Positions 8,156 through 17,279 of a stretch of DNA of 64,000 nt are shown piece after piece. The stretch lies in assembly GCA_044337705.1 (NCBI GenBank), contig JBIINB010000010.1, forward strand, positions 3,362 through 67,361. Reading direction: 5' to 3'. Position numbers and translations under genes: made by a program. Origin of the DNA: JBEISR01 sp044337705 (lineage in GTDB: Bacteria > Planctomycetota > Planctomycetia > Pirellulales > Pirellulaceae). A model generated the notes under the pieces. That model was not told where the DNA came from and made no database searches. It saw nothing but the letters and a program-made list of their open reading frames with translations. How positions within the stretch are numbered: the stretch's first letter is position 1; each line of letters begins with the position of its first letter.

Positions 8156-9781
8156 TCACCGTCGACCTTTGGGGGCTGGCCGTCCCGCTCTTTTCCCCTT
8201 CAGTCCGGTTGGTCCAGGAGGTTTGCTCTTGGGACGCCCCGTCGTTCGTTTCTTGCTAAATTGGGGTTTGCCACCGGAGCTGCTTGTGGTGCCCGAGCCT
8301 TGGCGACCCTTGGACATCCGCTTAGGCAGACCCTTCCCACGGCTTGGCATCCTTTCTCCTTCCCCGTGCTCAGCACTCGGCCCACTGGCTGATTTGGATC
8401 GATTGGCTGAGATGGGCCGGAGAGGCCGAGCACTTTTGGCACGATCGCTGCTGGGGCGATGGGATGGCTTGCCATGGGAGCCGCCTTGCGGAGAACGCAC
8501 CTGTGACCTCCCCTTAGGTCTCCCCTGGCTCGGTCGCTCGGATCCGGTCCGTTTGGGAGTTCCACTGGGCGTTTCCTCAGCGCGATCGAAGTCCAGACCC
8601 TCGGTCTCCAGATCGGGTTCCTGCAGGCGACCGGGAAAACGACCTTGTCGTTTGGGTTCGCTGCTGCGGGGCCTGCGGGGAGACGGTTCCGTTCCCTCCT
8701 GATAGCCAAGGACCGCGCCTCGTTTAGAAGACGAGCTACTGGAGACGGGGACGATTGGCGAGACTTCCACTCGCTGAGGTATTGCTGCCTCTTGGATGTC
8801 CGATTCCAACGGGGGTGCGGGACGTAGGGTTCTGGGGCGAGTCGATTCCGCAGGACGTCTGGGAGCGCCACGTCCGCCAGGGATGTTTTTTGGCTTGTTG
8901 GGGTGACCACTTTTGGGACGCAGCGTCTCTCCCGTATCGCTCGATGACTCCTTCTGCTCCGGCTCGCTGCTCCCTTGTCGACTTCCCTTTTTCGCCTCCT
9001 TGCGTTCCTGTCGAGCCTTTTCGACAGCGGCATAAAGTGCCGCCACTTCGGAAGCGATCAAGGGGCGGTGCGCTCCTTCGGGGAGGTCCGCCAGTCGCAA
9101 TGGTCCAATCGCTACGCGTCGGAGAAGCAGCACTTTGTTTCCCACGCGAGCCAGGACGCGACGGATCTCGCGGTTTTTCCCCTCGGTCAGCGTCATCTCC
9201 AGCTCGGTAGTTCCTTTGCGAACGGCGCGAATTCGCGCCCCCTCGACCCTCGCGACGCCTTCGGAGAGATAGATTCCCTTTCTCAGGCGAAGAAGTTGAG
9301 CTGGATCCAGTTGGCCCTGCACGACGACAAAGTAGGTCTTTGGGACACCGTACTTCGGATGGGTCAGTTGCTGAGCCAGTTCCCCGTCGTTGGTCAGGAG
9401 CAACAGTCCCTTGCTGGAGCGATCCAATCGGCCGACCGGGAAAAGTCGACTGCCATCAGGCACCAAGTCAATCGCGCGAATTCGCCCTTCTGGATCGCGG
9501 TTGGTGCAGAGCACTCCTGCCGGTTTGTTGAGCATCAAGTAGGTGGGGCGTTGCTGCCGTAAGACTTCCCCGTCGACGCGGATCGTGCTGGCAATCGGAT
9601 CGACTCGCCGATGGAACTCAACACAGATCTTTCCATCGATTTCGATGCGGCCCTGCTCGATCAACTCTTCGACCTGTCGCCGCGAACCGAGACCTGCAGC
9701 GGCCAGGACGCGATTCAGTCGTTGGGGGCCTTGAAGCAATCCACCGCCCTGGGGCGGCCTACCCGACTTGCGAGGTCCCAC
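8156..9781 (-). CDS. RluB/RsuA-type rRNA pseudouridine synthase with a long basic C-terminal tail
   Basis: A 541-residue protein whose first half is a standard RsuA/RluB enzyme. An S4 RNA-binding domain (about 20-67) is followed by the catalytic domain with D120 in GRLDRSSKGLLLLTNDG. Related enzymes modify uridines in rRNA. Ordinary family members end near residue 260; here about 270 extra residues follow, very rich in Arg, Lys, Ser, Pro and Gly, ending in PKGRR. The tail looks disordered and nucleic-acid binding. The start is GTG: a TAG stop precedes it directly, so no earlier start exists, and GGGAGATTTAG serves as the ribosome site. Function of the catalytic half is secure; the role of the tail is unknown. 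Confidence 0.88.
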   Translation of the reverse strand: MGPRKSGRPPQGGGLLQGPQRLNRVLAAAGLGSRRQVEELIEQGRIEIDGKICVEFHRRVDPIASTIRVDGEVLRQQRPTYLMLNKPAGVLCTNRDPEGRIRAIDLVPDGSRLFPVGRLDRSSKGLLLLTNDGELAQQLTHPKYGVPKTYFVVVQGQLDPAQLLRLRKGIYLSEGVARVEGARIRAVRKGTTELEMTLTEGKNREIRRVLARVGNKVLLLRRVAIGPLRLADLPEGAHRPLIASEVAALYAAVEKARQERKEAKKGSRQGSSEPEQKESSSDTGETLRPKSGHPNKPKNIPGGRGAPRRPAESTRPRTLRPAPPLESDIQEAAIPQRVEVSPIVPVSSSSSSKRGAVLGYQEGTEPSPRRPRSSEPKRQGRFPGRLQEPDLETEGLDFDRAEETPSGTPKRTGSERPSQGRPKGRSQVRSPQGGSHGKPSHRPSSDRAKSARPLRPISANRSKSASGPSAEHGEGERMPSRGKGLPKRMSKGRQGSGTTSSSGGKPQFSKKRTTGRPKSKPPGPTGLKGKRAGRPAPKGRR

Positions 9782-9981
9782 CTAAATCTCCCTGTTCGTT
9801 GGAAGCAAATGGCGTTGGGTGCCACGACCTGAAGATCGATTGAGACCGACGCATGGCGGCAGCAGTTTGCCGCGACATCGCATCATTGTAACGATGCTCG
9901 AACGATCCACCCAGTCCGAATGCCGTAGAGCTGAAAACCACCACTTGTGCTCTGGTTTCCAGAGGGAGATAAAACCGTTCG

Positions 9982-10617
9982 TTAGGCGTTGAAGGTCAGC
10001 GGCTTCCTGCGCCAAGACCGCCACCAGAGGAATGCTCCGCCGCAAAGCAACACCGAACTCGGCTCGGGGATCGGCGAAATGGAATAGCTGATCGAAGGTC
10101 CAACCACCGTGTTGACGAAGTCAAATTTGTAAGCGCCGCCGGTCAGTAAGGTACGTTTGTAGGCTTCCTGGAACGTAATCCTAAGCTGATAGTTGCCTGG
10201 AGTAGCTGTCGTGGTGTTCAGCTGGAGTGTACCGATTTTCCGGGCGCTACCATTGAGCAGTTCGTCAGCCGTTCCGTTGTCCTGGCGACCGTAATCTGTG
10301 AAATATGAGATTCCTGGCGAACTCAGATCGAACTGAGCGGGCGATTGCGTGAAGATCGCATTGACTCCCGAAAGGAAGCTACCACCCTTTCCTGAATTGT
10401 CGTAAGGACCTGCGGCCACCTCGTAGTCGAGCACTCCCAAGGACTGGCTTGAGCCATCGTTTGTCCTTAAAAACACATTGACGACGATCTGCTCTCCCTG
10501 GACGACTGCAAGCTTGTCTACCGCCAATTCCATGACCAGATCAGCCCGGACCGATCCTTCCAGGCCAAGCAACAAAAGCATGGCGACCATGGTCAGCTTG
10601 GAATGAAGAAGCGACAC
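9982..10617 (-). CDS. PEP-CTERM sorting-domain protein
   Basis: A 211-residue exported protein. The C-terminus has the PEP-CTERM pattern: IPEPSSVLL, a hydrophobic stretch with FLWW, then the basic cluster RSWRRK. Such proteins are processed by exosortase and sent to the cell surface or matrix. The N-terminus has a signal peptide ending near SVRA. The body (DLVMELAVDKL..., SLGVLDYEV) resembles a small beta-sandwich of the cohesin-like type, which is a weak impression. The frame opens with TTG at 10686, but GTG at 10617 has GAGG upstream and gives a compact signal peptide; ATG at 10590 is another choice. Exosortase is not in the window. Confidence 0.8.
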   Translation of the reverse strand: MSLLHSKLTMVAMLLLLGLEGSVRADLVMELAVDKLAVVQGEQIVVNVFLRTNDGSSQSLGVLDYEVAAGPYDNSGKGGSFLSGVNAIFTQSPAQFDLSSPGISYFTDYGRQDNGTADELLNGSARKIGTLQLNTTTATPGNYQLRITFQEAYKRTLLTGGAYKFDFVNTVVGPSISYSISPIPEPSSVLLCGGAFLWWRSWRRKPLTFNA

Positions 10618-10877
10618 GCCATCTGCCTCGAAATAATGGAATTGCGGGGGGAAAGTTCCAGGTCTGCCTTTGGTTTCGACCGGCAATCCATCGCCTCAAA
10701 TCAGCCGGTCGCTGTCTGGTCGGCCAAGCAGCTTAGTAGCGAAAAAACGGTTTAGGAAGTTTGAATCACCTCCCATCAAAATAATGGGACTCCTCAATTT
10801 GTCAATCAAACAGTTTGCCCCGTTGGAGAGTGGGGCACTGAAAGCATTTCCTTTGGGGGGGTAAGTGCCGCTCGGGA

Positions 10878-13826
10878 TCACCAATAAATGAACTGCAGGA
10901 AACGTTCGCGGTCGGCGGATGGTAGTTGGTCGACTGACGGGACGACCCATCGATTTTCTTCGGTGTCGGTGATCAGCTTGCCATGATCGCCGTAGTCGAC
11001 TGCTTGGCTTTGGGTCCAGCGCATCAGAATCGACTGTCGGCCGATGTCGGTTTCGACATCCAACTCCAGGAAACCGTGATCGAGTTTGGAGCGATAGACC
11101 CTTTGGATGACACGCAGCAGGTAGCGTCGGACGGCGGTTTGGCGGATCAGCGCCTGCACATCCGCCGGCCATTGCTGGAGGTCGGCGATCATTCCTATTT
11201 CGGGTTCCTCCCCGTCGGTCTTCCATTGGCGGATGCTGAGGTACTGATCGGGGTGGCTGGCAGGGAAGGTGCGCACAACAAACAGGTCGCCGACCTGCTG
11301 TTGTTCGCTTTGCATCGCCAGCCTGCCTTTGGAATCGAGGCAGAAGTGATGTTGGGAGGGGTTGAGCCAGAGGAGGCGAGGTTTTTTGTCGGTGGCGGCA
11401 TCCTTGTCGTCGGCTGTGGGGGGCGATGCTTCTTGAGTTGGCTGGACTTGCTGGGGCGGTTCGGGCTTCTTCTGTTCCGCTACCTTGGGCGCTACCTGGC
11501 CGGCCGGCTCAGGGGAGTCGTTCGATTCCGGATCGTGGGATTCCTGGAGCTGGCCGATCAGGCGGTCGACGGTCGGGTGTTTGGAGACCTGTGTTTGGAT
11601 TCGAACCAGTCGAGCATAGATGCCATCCTTGGCCAGCAGTTGGGCATGGGATCCTTCTTCCTTGAGCAGTCCTCGTTCGAAGACGAGGATGCGATCGGCA
11701 TTTCGAAGTGTGCTCAGCCGGTGCGCAATCGCGATGGTGGTGCGCCCGCGAACGAGCACTTCCAGCGCCTCCTGAATGCTCCGTTCGCTTTCGGCATCGA
11801 TGTTGCTGGTCGCTTCATCCAGGATCAGGATGCGCGGATCATAGAGAAGAGTTCGGGCGATCGAGAGGCGTTGTTTCTCTCCTCCGGACAGCCCTGCACC
11901 ATGTTCCCCCAGCAACGTTTCGTAGCCCAGGGGAGATCGGCATAGGAAATCGTGAGCTCCAGCGGCCGCTGCTGCCTCCAAGCCCTCTTCGATGGTGGCG
12001 GTTGGATGGCCATAGGAGAGATTCTTCCAGACGGTACCGCGGAAAAGGAGCGAATCCTGGAAGACGATACCGACGCGCTGGCGGAGCAGCTGAGTCGACA
12101 GGTCGCGCAGATCGATCCCATCGATCCGAATGCTTCCTTCCTGGACGTCGTAGAACCGCGCTAGCAGGTTGACCATGGTGGTTTTACCCGAGCCGCTGCG
12201 ACCGACGATGCCTACCATTTCCCCCGGGGCGACGCGAAAGGAAACGCCTTGGAGGACAGGCTGGCTGCGGTCATACCCAAAGGTGACTCGATCGAATACC
12301 ACCTCGCCACGGGGATCGTTCCAGGCTTTGGGACTGGATGACTCGGGGATCGTCAGTGGTGCATCGAGCAATTCCAGGACGCGCTTGCTGCCCGAAAGGA
12401 AGCTGGTGAGCCAGGTGGTGAAATTCGACAGAGCGCTGAGCGGGGCGTAGAACATCGCCAGGTAAGCGAGGAAGGCGATCAGTTGTCCCAGGGTCATGTC
12501 GCGACCGATCACATCGCGTCCTCCTACATACCAGACGATCAGTCCGCCCAGGCTGAAGACCAACTGCATGGCGGCCGAGTAGTAGGAGTTGGTGTCGTCG
12601 ACCCAAAGTCGCCATTGTCGCAGTTGGTCGCTGGCTTTCTGGAACCGCTGATATTCCTTGTCTTCCTGAGCGAACGCTTTGACGACACGGATTCCTGAGA
12701 GCATTCCATTGAGGACCGACATCTGCTTGCTGGACGCATCCCACAGCCGGTAGTAGCGGGGGTAGACCTTCTGCCAGAAGATCCACGATCCTAGAAAAAC
12801 CAGCGGCACCGGGATCAGCGTGTACATCGCCAGCTTGGGATTGATCCACAGCAACATGGCGCCTACACCGATCAGTTGGGCGGTCTGCAGCAGGAAGCCA
12901 CCGGTGATCTGGTGGAGCACGCCATGGAGCACTTCGCTGTCGTGCGCAACACGGCTGAGAATGCTGCCGACTTGGTGGCGGTCGTAATAGACCACCGCCA
13001 ATCGCTGCAGTTTGTGCACCATTTCCGCTCTCAGGCTGGCGGTGATGCCAGTCCCGATCTGGGTTGCCAGCCTTCCCTTGAAGACGCCGACAGCCGAGAG
13101 AAGAATCCGAGAACCGGCCAGGGCCAGCACCACCAAAAGGAGCGCCTGCGCAAAGCTGGGATCGGGGGTCGATTGAGCTCCACCTCCGAGGATGTTATCG
13201 ACCAGATGCTGCTGAAGCTTGGGTGGTATCAGTTCAGCGATCACGCCGGCGATGGTCAGCCCTGTAAGCAGCAACGCTCCGCGGCGGTAGGGAGCGAGGA
13301 GATCGAAAAGCCGCTTGAGTATCCGCCCCTTCTGAAGACAGCGAGGGCATTGGTCCTGGGAGGGCTCTAGGCGCAGACTGCACTCCGGGCAGCGCTTGGG
13401 TTCCAATTCCTGATCGGCATCGCTACGGACAGCCGGGTCGGCGGTCAATGGTTCGCCAGTCGAGTCGGCGGGGCTTTTCATCAGATCCAAATGCCTGGTC
13501 AATCGCAGGCTGACTTTGGAGAACTTCGAAGCCTGGGCGTTGGAATAGCGCAGTAGATCGATCCAGGCCCCATCGACCTGGGCCTGCAGCCAGCCCGAGC
13601 CGGTTCCAGCCCAGGTTCTCACCTTTTCGATTTGCGTCCAGGGAAGTCGGATGGTCGAGCCGGCCTGTCCGGGAGCGGCATCGACTCGAAGTTCCTTCTG
13701 GTCGGCGTAGAGGGTTGGGGTCGCTGGGTTGCCTGCGGCGTCGATGTCGCTGGCTACCTCCAACCAAATTTCCGATGCTTCCTCGATGGCCTCCGGCATC
13801 CGCTGGCTCGGTAGCTTGACGTTCAT
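10878..13826 (-). CDS. ABC exporter (membrane plus ATPase) fused to a C-terminal DUF1854 domain, with N-terminal PH-like region and zinc ribbon
   Basis: A 982-residue multidomain protein. Residues about 15-115 look like a small beta-rich (PH-like) domain. A zinc ribbon follows with C146, C149, C160 and C163. Six membrane helices of the type I exporter kind occupy about 175-480. The ATPase has Walker A GRSGSGKTT near 540, signature LSGGEKQ near 645 and Walker B ILILDEATS near 665. After a Glu/Pro/Lys-rich linker, about 845-982 matches DUF1854 (PRLLWLNPSQHHF, RRYLLRVIQ). DUF1854 is known as a separate gene next to ABC exporters in cyanophycin-associated loci of proteobacteria; here both are one chain. 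Start ATG 13826 has AAGGACGG upstream. Transported substrate is unknown. Confidence 0.85.
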   Translation of the reverse strand: MNVKLPSQRMPEAIEEASEIWLEVASDIDAAGNPATPTLYADQKELRVDAAPGQAGSTIRLPWTQIEKVRTWAGTGSGWLQAQVDGAWIDLLRYSNAQASKFSKVSLRLTRHLDLMKSPADSTGEPLTADPAVRSDADQELEPKRCPECSLRLEPSQDQCPRCLQKGRILKRLFDLLAPYRRGALLLTGLTIAGVIAELIPPKLQQHLVDNILGGGAQSTPDPSFAQALLLVVLALAGSRILLSAVGVFKGRLATQIGTGITASLRAEMVHKLQRLAVVYYDRHQVGSILSRVAHDSEVLHGVLHQITGGFLLQTAQLIGVGAMLLWINPKLAMYTLIPVPLVFLGSWIFWQKVYPRYYRLWDASSKQMSVLNGMLSGIRVVKAFAQEDKEYQRFQKASDQLRQWRLWVDDTNSYYSAAMQLVFSLGGLIVWYVGGRDVIGRDMTLGQLIAFLAYLAMFYAPLSALSNFTTWLTSFLSGSKRVLELLDAPLTIPESSSPKAWNDPRGEVVFDRVTFGYDRSQPVLQGVSFRVAPGEMVGIVGRSGSGKTTMVNLLARFYDVQEGSIRIDGIDLRDLSTQLLRQRVGIVFQDSLLFRGTVWKNLSYGHPTATIEEGLEAAAAAGAHDFLCRSPLGYETLLGEHGAGLSGGEKQRLSIARTLLYDPRILILDEATSNIDAESERSIQEALEVLVRGRTTIAIAHRLSTLRNADRILVFERGLLKEEGSHAQLLAKDGIYARLVRIQTQVSKHPTVDRLIGQLQESHDPESNDSPEPAGQVAPKVAEQKKPEPPQQVQPTQEASPPTADDKDAATDKKPRLLWLNPSQHHFCLDSKGRLAMQSEQQQVGDLFVVRTFPASHPDQYLSIRQWKTDGEEPEIGMIADLQQWPADVQALIRQTAVRRYLLRVIQRVYRSKLDHGFLELDVETDIGRQSILMRWTQSQAVDYGDHGKLITDTEENRWVVPSVDQLPSADRERFLQFIYW

Positions 13827-13993
13827 CGACCGTCCTTGTGTCGTGTGAGCGATGGAAAGGGGGTGGTTGGGATGCGACAGTCCGTTCCCGGGAGCAAGTC
13901 GCGGCGCGCTAGTGAGAGTCGGGATGCGGGGTGGAAGTTCCTGGGAATTGTCTTGGTGAAGAAGATTCTGCCAAGGAACACTCAAAAAAGTGC

Positions 13994-15163
13994 TCAGGAA
14001 GTGTTGCCGGGTGACTGCAGCAGCGCCGCCGCAAATCCGATCAAGTCCTTTCGCTCCTGCGACTGCTGGAGCATGGTGCGGAAGTCCCCTGCCTTGCGGC
14101 TCAATTCCAGCAGCGACGGAGCGATGCCGAAGGGGCGGGCCGTTGGGGGCATTTTGCGCACCAGGAATCGGAGGGCTTCCGCATGGCGTCCGGTACGATC
14201 CAGCAGGTCGACATAGGTTTCGATACCAACGGTTCCATGTTCCTGGGGATCGAGCGATTCGGCTTTCTGCAGAAAGTACTTCAGGGAGGCTTCGGTCTGA
14301 TGGCCCAGCAGGGCGTCAAAGAAAGTGAGGGAGGCTGAGTAGAGATCAGCAAAAGGCTCTTCGGAGGGATAGTGGTATTGGGGATGGAGTTGTTTTCCGT
14401 AGGTCGCCAGATCGCGAGCCAGAGTGAGGGTGGCTGGGTCGTCCAGGACGCGTGCAAAGCGGACGGTGGAGGCCAGGTGGGTGGTGTCCAGGTGGTAAGT
14501 GCCATCCTGAAGCCAACCGGGGAGCGCCGCCAGGAGCTGGGGTAGCCTCAGCTGGGGATCGGCGGGCGTTCCCTGGCGTCGCTGCAAGTCCTGTTGCAGC
14601 GCCGAGAGAAGTTCCGCATGGACATGCCTGACCAGTTCGGCCACCGCCAGCTGCTGTTCTGGCCGTCCTCGCATCGCGACGACGCTTTCCATCATGGTGA
14701 TCGTGTTGCAGGTGCCTCGGTGTTCCAGCGACAAACGCGTTCCGCGCGCGACATCGACCGCCTCATGCACCAGGATCTGCAGCAGAAGATCGAACTGTTC
14801 CCCCGTCGGCTCGATCCCTTCCAGCGCCTTGGCCGCAGCGGGACGGTCGCCGACCGGTCGAAAGAACATCCATCCTTCTTCCAACTTTCCTTGCGCCAGC
14901 AGTCCCAGCCCGACTTCCCGGCAGGCGTCGATCAAGCCACGCTCCAGTTTGTCCTGCAGGTCGCCGCCAATCGCTTCTTCCGACTCACTGGGGACGGCGG
15001 GTAGACCCAGCCGCAATCGTTCCTGCATCTTGAGCGCTTCGAAGAGGTCGCGGTACCGCTTCTGGCTCCGTAAATATTCCACCAGGAGATCGGCAGCGGC
15101 GATCGATCCATTTTGATCCTTGGCCTCGCGAAGCGCATCGAAGATATCGTCGGTGGCGATCAT
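13994..15163 (-). CDS. Hypothetical 389-residue protein upstream of the ABC-DUF1854 gene
   Basis: I do not recognise a family with confidence. The protein has no signal peptide and is mostly helical by eye, with a pattern resembling TPR or alpha-toroid repeats: repeated short helices such as AADLLVEYLRSQKRYRDLFEAL and AEALRFLVRKM near the ends. Conserved-looking features are HRGTCNTITMMESV around 150 and HLDTTHLASTVRFARVL in the middle, where His, Asp and Thr cluster. It is transcribed in the same direction as the ABC-DUF1854 gene 167 bp downstream, so the two may be co-expressed, and it is divergent from the hemDE gene. Start at 15163 places an ordinary N-terminus (MIATDDIFDALREAK). Confidence 0.7.
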   Translation of the reverse strand: MIATDDIFDALREAKDQNGSIAAADLLVEYLRSQKRYRDLFEALKMQERLRLGLPAVPSESEEAIGGDLQDKLERGLIDACREVGLGLLAQGKLEEGWMFFRPVGDRPAAAKALEGIEPTGEQFDLLLQILVHEAVDVARGTRLSLEHRGTCNTITMMESVVAMRGRPEQQLAVAELVRHVHAELLSALQQDLQRRQGTPADPQLRLPQLLAALPGWLQDGTYHLDTTHLASTVRFARVLDDPATLTLARDLATYGKQLHPQYHYPSEEPFADLYSASLTFFDALLGHQTEASLKYFLQKAESLDPQEHGTVGIETYVDLLDRTGRHAEALRFLVRKMPPTARPFGIAPSLLELSRKAGDFRTMLQQSQERKDLIGFAAALLQSPGNTS

Positions 15164-15249
15164 GGGAAAGCGATTCCTGATACACTAAATGACAGGGTGT
15201 GGCCGGGCGGTTCAGACTACCCGATTCCAGCTATTCGCCAACCACCCCC

Positions 15250-15300
15250 GATGCTTTCACAACTCAGATGCTTCCACAACTCAGGTGCTGCCGCAACGAC
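15250..15300. repeat. Three 17-bp tandem units upstream of the hemDE gene
   Basis: GATGCTTTCACAACTCA (15250) and GATGCTTCCACAACTCA (15267) differ at one base. A third, degenerate unit (GGTGCTGCCGCAACGAC, 15284) ends 3 bp before the chosen ATG. They may be slippage or a binding-site array. Confidence 0.65.
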
Positions 15301-15302
15301 CG

Positions 15303-17279
15303 ATGGAACCCACCGACACCCCCTCCCCTCTGCATGCTTCCCCGTCGTTCGGCTCCCTGCGCGTCGCTTCCCTGGAATCTCGCCGGCGGGAGGACATGAG
15401 CCGCCTGATCGAGCGATTTGGGGGGATTGCGTTCGTTTCCCCGTCGATGCGCGAGGTGGCGGTGGAAGAGCCGAGGGAAGCGGTCGATTTCGCCTATCGG
15501 GTGATCACCGGCGAGATCGGTGTGGTGATTTTTTTGACGGGGGTCGGCTTTCGACATCTGGTTCACTCGATCGAAAGGCATCTGGAAACCCAGCGATTTC
15601 TCGATGCGCTTTCGGACGTGGTCACGGTCGCGCGGGGTCCCAAGCCGGTAGCGGCGATGCGGGAGGTGGGGCTGACCCCGACCCATCGCGTGCCGGAACC
15701 GAACACTTGGCGGGATCTGTTGCGAACACTGGATCAGCAGGTGCCTCTAGCCAATCAGACCGTCGGCTTGCAGGAGTATGGCATCACCAACCATTCGCTA
15801 GTCGCCGGGCTGGAGGCTCGGGGCGCCAAGGTGGTTCAGTTGCGGGTCTACCAGTGGGATTTTCCGGAAGACCTGGGGCCGCTGAAGGAGAATCTGGAAG
15901 CGATCCTGGCGGGGCAGCGCGATGTCCTACTGCTGACCAGCGCCCATCAGCTGGTCAATCTTTTTCGCCTCGCCGACCAACAGGGGCAGGTGGAACTGCT
16001 TCGCAAGTCGCTGCAAAAGATGGTAGTTGCCTCCATCGGGCCGACCACCTCGGAGATGGCTCAGCAGATGGACGTGCGAATTGACGTGGAGCCAGAGCAT
16101 CCGAAGATGGGGCATTTGGTTCAGGCGGCGGCGGAGGCAAGCGGACGAATCCTTCAGGCCCGAAACTGGTCGGTGCGACTGCTGGAGGAAGTGACCGAAG
16201 CTCGCAAGCTTCAGGTCGCTCAGTGGGCCAAGCCGGGCAGCGCTCCCCCCTGGGAAGATTCCCCGATGATGCGTGCCTGCCGTCGTCAGGCCGCACCGGT
16301 GACACCGGTTTGGATGATGCGTCAGGCAGGCCGCTATATGGAAGAGTACCGCAAGGTCCGATCCAAAGTCGGCTTCCTGGAGCTCTGTCGCAACCCGCAG
16401 CTATGTGCGGAAGTGATGGCGACGGCGGTGGAACGACTAGGGGTGGATGCGGCGATCCTGTTTTCCGATCTACTGCCGATACTCGAACCGATGGGGATGC
16501 AGTTGGAATTCACGCCAGGGGATGGGCCGGTGATCCATAACCCACTACGAAGTTCACTCGATGTCGATCGCGTGATCGCATTGGAGTCGGTCGAGCCGTT
16601 GCAGTATGTGATGGATGCGGTACGGATGACGCGAGCGGCTATTCCAGCCAATCTCCCTTTGATTGGATTTGCGGGAGCCCCTTTCACGCTGGCCAGCTAC
16701 ATGATCGAAGGAGGATCTAGCCGCTCCTACACGCGAACCAAGAAGATGATGCATGAGGATCCAGCAGCCTGGGAATGTCTGATGCAGAAGCTGACCGAAT
16801 CGATCGCCCGATACCTCAATGGTCAGATCCTGGCCGGCGCACAGATTGTTCAGATCTTTGATTCTTGGGTGGGGTGCCTTGGTCCCTCCGACTACCAGCG
16901 TTCCATCCTGCCTCACATGCAACAGCTTTTGGCATCGATTCTCCCGCAGGTGCCGGTGATCCTCTTTGGCACCGGCAATCCCATGCTGCTACCATTCCAT
17001 CGGGGTGACGAGCGAACGGTGGTGGGGATCGACTGGAGGATCGATCTGGTGCAAGGGTGGCAGATGGCAGGTGAGGATCGTGCCGTGCAGGGGAACCTGG
17101 ATCCTACCGCACTGTTGGGGACCCCCGAATCGCTCGATCGCGAAATCCGACGGGTGCTACAGGAAGCGGGGCATCGGTCCGGGCACATATTCAACTTGGG
17201 TCACGGAATCCTGCCAGAGACGTCGGTCGATCAGGCGCGTCGGGTGGTCGATCGGGTGCATCAGTGGACCGCTCGATAA
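15303..17279 (+). CDS. hemE: Uroporphyrinogen-III synthase / uroporphyrinogen decarboxylase fusion (HemD-HemE)
   Basis: A 658-residue bifunctional protein joining two consecutive haem-synthesis steps: cyclisation of hydroxymethylbilane to uroporphyrinogen III, then decarboxylation to coproporphyrinogen III. Residues about 15-300 are HemD-like: SLRVASLESRR start, FLTGVGFRHL, GLQEYGITN, LLTSAHQLVNLF and VVASIGPTTSEM. Residues about 320-658 are HemE with R340 and R344 in RQAGRY, D389 in FSDLLP, Y466, S521 in FDSWVG and H634 in NLGHGILPET, all expected active-site residues. A linker of about 20 residues joins the domains. ATG 15303 is chosen because the HemD domain begins just after it; an in-frame ATG at 15189 is less likely and the ribosome site is weak. 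hemA lies 6 kb away on the same strand. Confidence 0.92.
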   Translation: MEPTDTPSPLHASPSFGSLRVASLESRRREDMSRLIERFGGIAFVSPSMREVAVEEPREAVDFAYRVITGEIGVVIFLTGVGFRHLVHSIERHLETQRFLDALSDVVTVARGPKPVAAMREVGLTPTHRVPEPNTWRDLLRTLDQQVPLANQTVGLQEYGITNHSLVAGLEARGAKVVQLRVYQWDFPEDLGPLKENLEAILAGQRDVLLLTSAHQLVNLFRLADQQGQVELLRKSLQKMVVASIGPTTSEMAQQMDVRIDVEPEHPKMGHLVQAAAEASGRILQARNWSVRLLEEVTEARKLQVAQWAKPGSAPPWEDSPMMRACRRQAAPVTPVWMMRQAGRYMEEYRKVRSKVGFLELCRNPQLCAEVMATAVERLGVDAAILFSDLLPILEPMGMQLEFTPGDGPVIHNPLRSSLDVDRVIALESVEPLQYVMDAVRMTRAAIPANLPLIGFAGAPFTLASYMIEGGSSRSYTRTKKMMHEDPAAWECLMQKLTESIARYLNGQILAGAQIVQIFDSWVGCLGPSDYQRSILPHMQQLLASILPQVPVILFGTGNPMLLPFHRGDERTVVGIDWRIDLVQGWQMAGEDRAVQGNLDPTALLGTPESLDREIRRVLQEAGHRSGHIFNLGHGILPETSVDQARRVVDRVHQWTAR

